From positions 682,001-746,000 of the forward strand of contig NZ_JASVDS010000003.1 in assembly GCF_030285365.1 (NCBI RefSeq): a stretch of 64,000 bases of DNA. The letters are read 5' to 3'. A model generated the notes under the pieces. That model saw only the letters and a list, made by a program, of their open reading frames with translations, had not been told where the DNA came from and made no database searches. How positions within the stretch are numbered: position 1 is the stretch's first letter; every line of letters starts with the position of its first letter. The translations under genes and the position numbers were made by a program. Of the stretch, positions 42,582 to 50,403 are shown one piece after another. Origin of the DNA: Roseateles subflavus (GTDB lineage: Bacteria > Pseudomonadota > Gammaproteobacteria > Burkholderiales > Burkholderiaceae_C).

Positions 42582-43436
42582 TCAGCCCTGGGCCACGGGC
42601 CGGCGCGGGTCCGCCGACCATTCGCTCCAGGAGCCCGGGTACAGGCGCGAGCCGTGCAGGCCGGCGTGCTCCATGGCCAGCAGGTTGTGGCAGGCCGTGA
42701 CGCCCGAGCCGCACTGGTGCACCACCTCCGGCGCCGCGAAGGGGGGCAACAGGGCCTCGAACTCGGCACGCAGCGCCTCCGCGGGCTTGAAGCGGCCGTC
42801 GGCCTGCAGGTTGTCCTTGAAGAAGCGGTTCAGCGCGCCGGGGATGTGGCCGGCCTGCCGGTCCAGCGGCTCGACCTCGCCGCGGAAGCGCTCGCCTGCG
42901 CGGGCATCCAGCAGGCGCACGCGGCCCAGCCGGGCCTGCAGGGCGTCGGCATTCAGCGAGGGCGCGAGGGGGGCGCTCGCCTGGAAGCTGCCAGGCTGCG
43001 CAGTCGGCACCTCGGTGACGAGCGCGCCGCCAGCGGCCTGCCAGGCGGCGATGCCACCGTCTAGCACGGCGACGGCCTCGTGCCCCAGCCAGCGCAGCAT
43101 CCACCACACGCGCGCGGCGTACATGCCGCCCTGGCCGTCATAGGCCACCACCTGCTGGCCGGGCTCCAGGCCGAGCGCCGCCAGGCGCTGGGCGAAGGCA
43201 CTCGGCTCGGGCAGGGGATGGCGGCCGGTGAAGACCTGACCCTCGCCCGCCCTCGGGCCGCTGAGGTCGCGGTCCAGGTGCAGGTAATGGGCGCCGGGCA
43301 GGTGGCCGGCGGCATAGGCGCGTTCGCCGGCGGCGGTGTCGGCCAGGTCGAAACTCACGTCGAGCAGCAGGGGCGGGCGGGCGCCGGCCCGCAGCGCTTG
43401 CAGGTCCTCGGCGGAGATCAGGGTCGTGTGGCTCAT
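42582..43436 (-). CDS. 3-mercaptopyruvate sulfurtransferase-like tandem rhodanese
   Basis: A 284-aa protein with two rhodanese domains. The second carries the active-site loop CGSGVTA with Cys242, the loop typical of 3-mercaptopyruvate sulfurtransferase (SseA) rather than thiosulfate sulfurtransferase. The first domain is catalytically inactive (YDGQGGMYAARVWW). GRHPLP and SGRLYPGSWSEW-like segments fit the family. The ATG overlaps the stop of the EamA gene by four bases. A 13-of-14 copy of the recurring motif lies at 43230-43243. Confidence 0.92.
   Translation of the reverse strand: MSHTTLISAEDLQALRAGARPPLLLDVSFDLADTAAGERAYAAGHLPGAHYLHLDRDLSGPRAGEGQVFTGRHPLPEPSAFAQRLAALGLEPGQQVVAYDGQGGMYAARVWWMLRWLGHEAVAVLDGGIAAWQAAGGALVTEVPTAQPGSFQASAPLAPSLNADALQARLGRVRLLDARAGERFRGEVEPLDRQAGHIPGALNRFFKDNLQADGRFKPAEALRAEFEALLPPFAAPEVVHQCGSGVTACHNLLAMEHAGLHGSRLYPGSWSEWSADPRRPVAQG
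43230..43243 (+). repeat. Near-exact motif (13 of 14) inside the sulfurtransferase gene
   Basis: GAAGACCTGACCCT; only the first base differs. The gene reads the other strand as GGT-CAG-GTC-TTC (GQVF). Confidence 0.7.
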
Positions 43437-44341
43437 GATTCGGTCGCGGGATGGGAGCTGTCGGGGGGAAGGCTGCGATGGCGCAGCAGCGTGGCCGCAA
43501 GGCCGGCGCCGACGATCAGCAGCATGCCCAGTATCGCAGCGGGGTTCAGGCGCTCGTCGAAGACCCAGACGCCGTAGAGGCAGGAGAAGACGATGCCCAG
43601 GTACTGCAGGCTGGCATTCACCAGCGTGCGGCCCTTGCGGTAGGCCGCGGTCATCAGCAGCTGCGCGGCGGTGGCGAGCAGGCCCACCGCCAGCAGCAGC
43701 GCGAGCCCGCGGGCGCTGTGCGCGTGCCAGGCCTGCGGCTGGCCCCATTGCTGCACCCCGTTCACCAGGGCGCCGGCCACCGCGCCGCCGCAGGAGAAGT
43801 AGAAGACGATGCGGTACTCCGGCTCACCCGCCCGGCCGAGGGCCGTCACCTGCAGGTAGGCCAGCGCCGACAGCATGCCCGACAGCAGCCCGACAAGCCC
43901 GTGCCAGGCCTGGTCCTGCTGCATGCTGGGGCGCAGCACCAGGGCCACGCCGAGGAAGCCGACCAGCACGGTGGCGATGAGCCGCCCGTCCGCCGCCCGC
44001 CCGCCCATCAGCACGGCGCCGCCGATCAGGAACAGCGCCATCCACACGGAGGACATGTAGTTCAGCGTCATGGCCGTCGGCAGGGGCAGCTTGCCGATGG
44101 CATAGAACCACAGCGACAGCGCGATGACCCCGGAGAGGCTGCGCCAGAAGTGCATGGCCGGCACGGCGGTGCGCAGGCTCAGCCCGCGCGCGAGCACGAG
44201 GCTTCCCACCATCGCCACGCCGACGAGGCCGCGGTACATGACGATCTCACCCGCGCCGTACTCGGCCGAGGCCAGCTTCACGCACACGCCCATGGTGGCG
44301 AACAGCAGGGTGGCCAGGGCCATCATGAGGGAAGCGGGCAT
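43433..44341 (-). CDS. EamA/DMT family transporter
   Basis: A 302-aa protein with ten predicted transmembrane helices arranged as two EamA repeats, the first with GVCVKLASAEYG and FYRG-like VMYRGLVG, the second ending in VWVFDERLNPAAILGMLLIVGAG. Members export amino acids or other metabolites; cargo unknown. The gene is coupled to the following sulfurtransferase (ATGA overlap). Confidence 0.9.
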   Translation of the reverse strand: MPASLMMALATLLFATMGVCVKLASAEYGAGEIVMYRGLVGVAMVGSLVLARGLSLRTAVPAMHFWRSLSGVIALSLWFYAIGKLPLPTAMTLNYMSSVWMALFLIGGAVLMGGRAADGRLIATVLVGFLGVALVLRPSMQQDQAWHGLVGLLSGMLSALAYLQVTALGRAGEPEYRIVFYFSCGGAVAGALVNGVQQWGQPQAWHAHSARGLALLLAVGLLATAAQLLMTAAYRKGRTLVNASLQYLGIVFSCLYGVWVFDERLNPAAILGMLLIVGAGLAATLLRHRSLPPDSSHPATES

Positions 44342-44369
44342 CGTGCGGCGGACTGTATCGGCAAAGAAA

Positions 44370-44401
44370 AACCGCCCAGGGCGCGGGGCCGATGGGCGGT
44401 T
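44370..44401 (-). terminator. Terminator of the Rieske oxygenase gene
   Basis: AACCGCCCA/TGGGCGGTT stem with a T-rich tail on the minus strand, 17 bases past the oxygenase stop. Confidence 0.85.
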
Positions 44402-44417
44402 GGCGGACGCGTGGGCG

Positions 44418-45524
44418 TCAGAACTTCATCTCGCGGCGGTACCACTCATGGAAGTGCTTCATGCCGTCCTCCATGGGGCTCTGGTAGGGGCCGACCTCGT
44501 TGTCGCCGCGGTCCATCAGGGCCTTGCGGCCCCAGTCCATGCGCAGCGCGATCTCGTCGTCCTCGATGCAGGTCTCCATGTAGGCGGCCTGGTTGGCCTC
44601 GACGAACTCGCGCTCGAAGGCGGCGATTTCCTCGGGGTAGTAGAACTCGACGATGTTGGTCGTCTTCTGCGGACCCTTGGGGTGCAGGGTCGAGACCACG
44701 AGCACGTGCGGGTACCACTCGACCATGATGTGCGGGTACAGCGTCAGCCAGATCGCGCCCTGCTCGGGCGGCTGGCCGTTGCGGAAGCCCAGCACCTGCT
44801 GGTGCCACTTCTTGTAGACGGGCGAGCCCGGCGTCTTCAGGTCCTTGTGGATGCCGACGGTCTGCACCGAGTGGTTGGTGCCGAACTCCCAGGCGAGGTC
44901 GTCACAGGTGACGAACTGGCCGAGGCCCGGGTGGAAGGGGCCGACGTGGTAGTCCTCGAGGTAGACCTCGATGAAGGTCTTCCAGTTGTAGTCGCACTCG
45001 TGGACCTGGACCTTGTCGAGCACATAGCCGCTGAAGTCGAGATCGCGGGCCTTGGCGATGCGCGAGAGCTCGCCGGCGATGTCGCGGCCGTTGTCCTCGA
45101 ACAGCAGGCCGTTCCATTCCCGCAGCTGGTAGCGGTTCAGGTGCTGGCAGGGGTCGTGGTCGAAGTGCGGGGCGCCGACGAGCGTGCCCTTGAGGTCGTA
45201 GGTCCAGCGATGCAGCGGGCAGACGATGTTGCTCTTCGTGTTGCCACGGCCGCGCAGCATCACCGCCTGGCGGTGGCGGCAGACGTTGGAGATCAGCTCG
45301 ATGCCGTCGGGCGTGCGCACGAGCGCGCGCCCCTCGCCCTCCTGGGGCAGGGCGTGGTAGTCGCCGACCTCGGGCACGCTCAGGGCATGGCCAAGGTAGC
45401 GGGGTCCGGCCTGGAAGATGAGTTCAAGTTCCCTGCGGAACAAGCCCTCGTCGAAGTAGGAAGAAACCGGCAGCTGGGTAACGCTGCTGTCAAGCGCTGA
45501 GAGAGTGAGGCTCAGGTCGGACAT
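44418..45524 (-). CDS. Aromatic ring-hydroxylating/demethylase-type Rieske oxygenase alpha subunit
   Basis: A 368-aa non-haem iron oxygenase. The Rieske 2Fe-2S site is CRH ... CPLH (NVCRHRQAVML and IVCPLHRWTYD), and the mononuclear iron site is EDYHVGPFH (Asp-x-His-x4-His pattern). No beta subunit or reductase gene is adjacent, so partners must be encoded elsewhere. The substrate is unknown; the conserved placement next to the isoprenoid operon in related bacteria is my recollection only. The ATG at 45524 is preferred over the longer frame to 45779. A terminator-like hairpin lies in its leader. Confidence 0.9.
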   Translation of the reverse strand: MSDLSLTLSALDSSVTQLPVSSYFDEGLFRRELELIFQAGPRYLGHALSVPEVGDYHALPQEGEGRALVRTPDGIELISNVCRHRQAVMLRGRGNTKSNIVCPLHRWTYDLKGTLVGAPHFDHDPCQHLNRYQLREWNGLLFEDNGRDIAGELSRIAKARDLDFSGYVLDKVQVHECDYNWKTFIEVYLEDYHVGPFHPGLGQFVTCDDLAWEFGTNHSVQTVGIHKDLKTPGSPVYKKWHQQVLGFRNGQPPEQGAIWLTLYPHIMVEWYPHVLVVSTLHPKGPQKTTNIVEFYYPEEIAAFEREFVEANQAAYMETCIEDDEIALRMDWGRKALMDRGDNEVGPYQSPMEDGMKHFHEWYRREMKF

Positions 45525-45627
45525 GATCCAAGAGGGTCTCCAAGAAACCAATGTCAACCCCCCGGGCCCGTCACCAGGGCGACGACCGCGTGGGTTGCGT
45601 CTGAGGGTGCGGAACCGGGTTTGTGTC

Positions 45628-45663
45628 AAAAAGCCCGGCCGATCGCAGCGCGACTGCCGGGCT
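45628..45663 (-). terminator. Terminator-like hairpin upstream of the Rieske oxygenase gene
   Basis: AGCCCGGC/GCCGGGCT with an internal TCGC/GCGA stem, followed on the minus strand by five T residues. No minus-strand gene ends here. A TACAAT box on the same strand at 45714-45709 could start a ~75-nt transcript ending at this hairpin, or the hairpin could attenuate the oxygenase mRNA. The rest of 45525-45851 shows no gene, but a TACAAT at 45829-45834 on the plus strand may be the xseB promoter. Confidence 0.6.
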
Positions 45664-45851
45664 CCCAAGGCTCGCGACCCATCATGGCGGGCGGCGGGCG
45701 AGGGCGGGATTGTAGCCGGGGTCGGGCGTGCCTGCCTGCTGAGCTGGATCAACCATGAGGGGCTTTGGCCGGTACGCACTCGTTACATTGCTCCAAATGG
45801 ATCCGGCCGCGCCATGTTGGCACCCCACTACAATGCGCCTTTCGCATTTCT

Positions 45852-46115
45852 ATGAGCAAAGTCACAGCGACTCCCCATCCGGCCCCCGGCAGTCCCGACG
45901 CGGCGGCCCTGGATCTCAGCTACGAGCAGGCGCTCGGGGAGCTGGAGCGACTCGTGGCTGCAATGGAGGCGGGGCAGTTGCCCCTGGATCAGCTCCTGGA
46001 CAGCTACCGTCGCGGTGCGACGCTCCTGGCCCTGTGCCGGGACCGCCTGCAGGCCGTCGAGCAGCAGGTCAAGGTGCTTGAGACGGGCGAGATGCGTCCG
46101 TGGGAGGACGAATAA
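45852..46115 (+). CDS. xseB: Exodeoxyribonuclease VII small subunit
   Basis: An 87-aa protein with the XseB core [34 protein letters not shown] and a helical C-terminus with VKVLE. The small subunit assembles with XseA to degrade single-stranded DNA. xseA is not in the window. The ATG at 45852 matches the family; longer frames run through the promoter. It starts the xseB-ispA-dxs-folE2 cluster, three bases before ispA. Confidence 0.95.
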   Translation: MSKVTATPHPAPGSPDAAALDLSYEQALGELERLVAAMEAGQLPLDQLLDSYRRGATLLALCRDRLQAVEQQVKVLETGEMRPWEDE

Positions 46116-46118
46116 CGA

Positions 46119-47006
46119 ATGGATGCAGGCGTGTTTGATCAATGGGCCGCGCGCAGTCTGGCGCAGGTGGAACAGGCATTGGATGAATGGACGCCGGCCG
46201 ATGCCCCGGCAGGTCTCGGCGAGGCCATGCGCTATGCCGTGCTTGGCGCCGGCAAGCGGCTGCGCCCGCTCCTGGTGCTTGCAGCGGCCGAGGCGGCCCA
46301 GTCGTCGTGCGAGGCTGCGCTGCGTGCCGCCTGCGCGGTCGAGCTGATCCACGCCTACTCCCTGGTCCATGACGACATGCCCTGCATGGACAACGACGTC
46401 CTGCGCCGCGGCAAGCCCACGGTGCACGTCCAGTTCGGCGAGGCCCAGGCCATGCTGGCGGGCGACGCCATGCAGGCCCTGGCCTTCGAGGTGCTGACGC
46501 CCGACGGCGGCATGGACGCCGCCCTGCAGGCCCGCCTGTGCCGCCTGCTGGCCCGCGCTTCCGGCCATGCCGGCATGGCGGGGGGGCAGGCCATCGACCT
46601 CGCCAGCATCGGCAAGTCCCTCGACGAGACCGCCCTGCGCGACATGCACCGCCGCAAGACGGGCGTGCTGCTGCAGGCCAGCGTGCTGATGGGCGCCGCC
46701 TGCGGCGACGTCTCCGGCGCGGCCTGGCAGTCGCTCAGCGACTACGGCGCGGCCCTGGGGCTCGCGTTCCAGGTCGTGGACGACATCCTGGACGTCACCC
46801 AGGACTCCGCCGTGCTCGGCAAGACCGCCGGCAAGGACCAGGCCTGTGACAAGCCCACCTACGTGAGCCTGATGGGCCTCGACGGTGCCCGCGCCTACGC
46901 CGAGCAGCTGCGGGCCCAGGCCCATGCGGCTCTCGCCGCCAGCGGCCTCGAGAACACCGCCTGGCTCAGCGTGCTGGCCGACAAGGTCGTGGACCGCGAC
47001 AACTGA
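46119..47006 (+). CDS. ispA: Farnesyl diphosphate synthase (short-chain polyprenyl synthase)
   Basis: Condenses IPP with DMAPP and GPP to farnesyl diphosphate. The 295-aa enzyme has the first Asp-rich motif DDMPCMDND, the second [13 protein letters not shown] near the N-terminus and GGQAIDL. The two extra residues in the first motif (DDxxxxD) are typical of bacterial type II FPP synthases. It lies three bases after xseB and 26 before dxs, so precursor and product genes are cotranscribed. Confidence 0.96.
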   Translation: MDAGVFDQWAARSLAQVEQALDEWTPADAPAGLGEAMRYAVLGAGKRLRPLLVLAAAEAAQSSCEAALRAACAVELIHAYSLVHDDMPCMDNDVLRRGKPTVHVQFGEAQAMLAGDAMQALAFEVLTPDGGMDAALQARLCRLLARASGHAGMAGGQAIDLASIGKSLDETALRDMHRRKTGVLLQASVLMGAACGDVSGAAWQSLSDYGAALGLAFQVVDDILDVTQDSAVLGKTAGKDQACDKPTYVSLMGLDGARAYAEQLRAQAHAALAASGLENTAWLSVLADKVVDRDN

Positions 47007-47032
47007 CCCAAGAAGAAGAGCAGGGTTCCCTC

Positions 47033-48955
47033 ATGAGCTTTCCCTTGCTGCAGACCATTGACAGCCCCGCTGACCTGCGTCGCCTCCCGCGTGCGCAGCT
47101 CAAGCAGCTGGCGGACGAGCTGCGCGCCTATGTGCTGGAGAGCGTGTCCAAGACGGGCGGCCACCTGGGCTCCAACCTGGGCACGGTCGAGCTGACCGTT
47201 GCGCTGCACTACGTCTTCAACACGCCGGAAGACCGCCTCGTGTGGGACGTGGGCCACCAGACCTACCCCCACAAGGTGCTGACGGGTCGCCGCGACCGCA
47301 TGCCCGGCCTGCGCCAGCTTGGCGGCATCAGCGGCTTCCCGCGCCGCGACGAGAGCGAGTACGACACCTTCGGGACCGGCCATTCCTCCACCTCGATCTC
47401 GGCCGCGCATGGCATGGCCATGGCGGCCAAGATCAAGGGCGAGGACCGCAAGGCCGTGGCCATCATCGGCGACGGTGCCATGACGGCCGGCATGGCCTTC
47501 GAGGCCCTCAACAACGCGGGCGTCGCGCACGGTGGCCTGATGGGCGACGTGCTGGTGATCCTGAACGACAACGACATGTCGATCAGCCCGCCCGTCGGCG
47601 CCCTCAACAAGTACCTGGCCCGCCTGATGAGCGGCAGCTTCTATGCCGCCGCCCGCGAAGGCGCCAAGAGCGTGCTCAAGAACACGCCCCTGTACGAGTT
47701 CGCCCGCCGCTTCGAGGAGCACACCAAGGGCATGGTCGTGCCCGGCACGATCTTCGAGGAGTTCGGCTTCAACTACGTGGGCCCGATCGACGGCCACGAC
47801 CTCGACTCGCTCATCCCCACGCTCGAGAACCTGCGCGACCGCGGCGGCCCGCAGTTCCTGCACGTGGTCACGAAGAAGGGCGCCGGCTACAAGCTCGCCG
47901 AGGCCGACCCGGTCAAGTACCACGCCGCCTCGGGCAAGTTCGACCCGGCGGTGGGCTTCGTCAAGTCGGCCACGCCGGCCAAGCCGACCTTCACCCAGAT
48001 CTTCGGCGAGTGGCTCTGTGACATGGCCGAGCAGGACCCGCGCCTCGTCGGCATCACGCCGGCCATGCGCGAGGGCTCGGGCATGGTGGAGTTCCACAAG
48101 CGCTTCCCCACGCGCTACCACGACGTCGGCATTGCCGAGCAGCATTCGGTGACCTTCGCCGCGGGCCTGGCCTGCGAGGGCCTGAAGCCCGTGGTGGCGA
48201 TCTACTCGACCTTCCTGCAGCGCGCCTATGACCAGCTGGTCCATGACGTCGCCCTGCAGAACCTGGACGTGCTCTTCGCACTCGACCGCGCCGGCCTCGT
48301 GGGCGCGGACGGCGCCACGCACGCCGGCAACTACGACATCGCCTTCACCCGCTGCATCCCGCTCATGAGCGTGCTGACCCCGGCGGACGAGAACGAATGC
48401 CGCCAGGCGCTCTACACCGGCTACCAGCACGTGGGCCCGGTCACGGTGCGCTACCCGCGCGGTGCCGGCGTGGGCACGGCTATCGAGAAGGACATGCAGG
48501 CCTGGCCCTGGGGCAAGGGCGAGATCCGTCGCGAGTCCGGCAAGGCCCAGGGCCGTGCGGGCGCGCCGCGCATCGCCATCCTGGCCTTCGGCACGGTGCT
48601 CTACCCGGCGCTGCAGGCCGCCGAGCAGCTGGACGCCACGGTGGCCAACATGCGCTTCGTGAAGCCGCTCGATGTGGACCTCGTCCGCCAGCTGGCCGAG
48701 AGCCACGACGCTTTCGTGACCGTCGAGGAAGGCTGCATCATGGGCGGCGCCGGCAGTGCCGTGATGGAGGCCCTGCAGGCGATGGGCCTGAACCTGCCCG
48801 TGCTGCAGCTGGGCCTGCCTGACCAGTTCGTCGAGCATGGCGACCCGGCCAAGCTGATGGCCCAGTGCGGGCTCGATGCCGCCGGCATCGCCCAGTCCAT
48901 CCTGCAGCGTTTCGGCGCGCGACCCGAGCTGCTGCGCCCGGCCGCGAACGAGTGA
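47033..48955 (+). CDS. dxs: 1-deoxy-D-xylulose-5-phosphate synthase
   Basis: The entry enzyme of the MEP isoprenoid pathway, joining pyruvate and glyceraldehyde 3-phosphate with thiamine diphosphate. The 640-aa protein shows the ThDP motif [18 protein letters not shown], the N-terminal [18 protein letters not shown] with catalytic His, [11 protein letters not shown], and the pyrimidine-binding [17 protein letters not shown]. Length and start are standard. Follows ispA in the operon. Confidence 0.97.
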   Translation: MSFPLLQTIDSPADLRRLPRAQLKQLADELRAYVLESVSKTGGHLGSNLGTVELTVALHYVFNTPEDRLVWDVGHQTYPHKVLTGRRDRMPGLRQLGGISGFPRRDESEYDTFGTGHSSTSISAAHGMAMAAKIKGEDRKAVAIIGDGAMTAGMAFEALNNAGVAHGGLMGDVLVILNDNDMSISPPVGALNKYLARLMSGSFYAAAREGAKSVLKNTPLYEFARRFEEHTKGMVVPGTIFEEFGFNYVGPIDGHDLDSLIPTLENLRDRGGPQFLHVVTKKGAGYKLAEADPVKYHAASGKFDPAVGFVKSATPAKPTFTQIFGEWLCDMAEQDPRLVGITPAMREGSGMVEFHKRFPTRYHDVGIAEQHSVTFAAGLACEGLKPVVAIYSTFLQRAYDQLVHDVALQNLDVLFALDRAGLVGADGATHAGNYDIAFTRCIPLMSVLTPADENECRQALYTGYQHVGPVTVRYPRGAGVGTAIEKDMQAWPWGKGEIRRESGKAQGRAGAPRIAILAFGTVLYPALQAAEQLDATVANMRFVKPLDVDLVRQLAESHDAFVTVEEGCIMGGAGSAVMEALQAMGLNLPVLQLGLPDQFVEHGDPAKLMAQCGLDAAGIAQSILQRFGARPELLRPAANE

Positions 48956-49100
48956 GGCGGGGCCCGGGCCGCGGCTCGCGCGGCCGCCGCCTGAAGTCAC
49001 GCGGTCGGCGTTTTTAGAGACCTTGCCCGCACGGGGTTTCCCCTGGCCGTGTCATGCTTGCGGCTTCCGGCGCCATCCCGGCCGGCCGCTCCAGAATTCT

Positions 49101-49895
49101 ATGAACCAAGTCACCAGCAGCCTCCACATCCCCGACACCCAGAGCGAGCGCGACGAGCGCCACCTCGTGATCCAGCGCGTCGGGGTCAAGGAGGTGCGCT
49201 ATCCGCTGCAGCTGCGCCTGGGCAAGGATGCCCAGCCGACCGTCGGGACCTGGGCGCTGGACGTGCTGCTGCCGGCCGAGAAGAAGGGCACGCACATGTC
49301 CCGCTTCGTGGCCTGGCTGGATGCGCTGAAGGACCCGCTGGACGCCGGCGTGCTGCGCAGCCTGCACGAGCAGATGCTGGCGAAGCTGGAGGCGCGCGAC
49401 GGCCGCATCGAGGTGCGATTCACCTTCTTCCTGCGCAAGCGGGCGCCGGTGTCGGGCATCGAGAGTCTGCTCGACTACGAAGGCGCCTTCATCACCGAGA
49501 CCCGTGACGGCCGCAGCCGTGTGTGGCTGGAAATCGCGGCGCCGGTGAAGAGCCTGTGCCCCTGCTCCAAGGAAATCTCCGACTACGGCGCCCACAACCA
49601 GCGCTCGCGGGTCACCATCCGCGTCGAGCTGCTCGACGACAGTCTGGGCCTGGCCGAGCTGGTCCGTGTGGCCGAGCAGAGCGCTTCCAGCGAGATCTGG
49701 CCGCTGCTCAAGCGCGCCGATGAGAAGTGGATCACCGAGCACGCCTACGAGAACCCCAAGTTCGTCGAGGACCTCGTGCGCGACGTGGCCCTGCGGCTGA
49801 ATGCCGAGCCGCGCATCGGCGCCTACCGGGCCGAGGTCGAGAACTTCGAGTCCATCCACAACCACAGCGCCTACGCCTGCATCGAGCGCTGCTGA
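49101..49895 (+). CDS. folE2: GTP cyclohydrolase FolE2 (type IB)
   Basis: Makes 7,8-dihydroneopterin triphosphate from GTP for folate and queuosine synthesis, as a metal-flexible alternative to FolE. The 264-aa protein contains the active-site Cys region [20 protein letters not shown], the KGTHMSRF motif and the C-terminal [16 protein letters not shown]. The ATG at 49101 follows a 145-base gap after dxs. FolE2 genes are often induced by zinc limitation; no Zur box was identified. A very strong terminator follows. Confidence 0.95.
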   Translation: MNQVTSSLHIPDTQSERDERHLVIQRVGVKEVRYPLQLRLGKDAQPTVGTWALDVLLPAEKKGTHMSRFVAWLDALKDPLDAGVLRSLHEQMLAKLEARDGRIEVRFTFFLRKRAPVSGIESLLDYEGAFITETRDGRSRVWLEIAAPVKSLCPCSKEISDYGAHNQRSRVTIRVELLDDSLGLAELVRVAEQSASSEIWPLLKRADEKWITEHAYENPKFVEDLVRDVALRLNAEPRIGAYRAEVENFESIHNHSAYACIERC

Positions 49896-49967
49896 GGCCG
49901 CCGACGGTGGCCCGGACACCACAGCCGGGTCTCGGGACTTGCCCGAAGCTGCACCGCGAACGGTGAC

Positions 49968-50003
49968 ATTCGGCCGCTCCGCCCCCCGGAGCGGCCGAAT
50001 TTT
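49968..50003 (+). terminator. Strong terminator after folE2
   Basis: Perfect 13-bp stem ATTCGGCCGCTCC/GGAGCGGCCGAAT with loop GCCCCCC, then TTTCTTC. Confidence 0.93.
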
Positions 50004-50005
50004 CT

Positions 50006-50403
50006 TCGGCGCCCCGTCCAGTCCAATCAAGGACCAGCTGGGCCCGGGGTCTGCGGGTCATCACGGAGGAGCGTCTGTGCGCTCATCGCCCAGCGACCAT
50101 GGCTAGGCGGGCATGCCCGCGCCCGCGTTCGTCAATGGCGAACATGACGTTCGTCACGGGGCGCGGTTAGCGCAGTTCCTGCCGGTCCGCCAGGGGGCTG
50201 GGCCGCGAACGTGGCACGCCGGCCTCACTGTTTTGCTGCCGGAACTCAGCGAAACATTCGGCGCCCGTCTCCAAAGAATGGCGACGCCAGACAGCGGAAC
50301 TCTCGAAGTCCGCGTGTGGCAAGCGCCGCATCGGTCGCCCGACCGGTGCATGGGACGAGGGACAGGCCACGCCGAGCGCGGGCCTCACGCAGGAGTACTT
50401 CCA
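50006..50403. other. Long leader region upstream of the TonB-dependent receptor
   Basis: These ~400 bases hold no convincing gene, although the receptor's frame is open back to 50113. Two nearby dyads occur: GTTCG-TCAATGG-CGAAC (50127-50143) and TGACG-TT-CGTCA (50145-50156). They could be operators for the receptor gene; no regulator can be named. Confidence 0.45.

Noticed and set aside
45816..45836. Sigma-54 promoter before xseB
   Set aside because: TGGCAC is present but the GC element is not at the required distance; a TACAAT box fits better.
50113..50403. N-terminal extension of the TonB-dependent receptor
   Set aside because: The extension precedes a perfect signal peptide and lacks an SD; the start at 50404 has AGGAG upstream.
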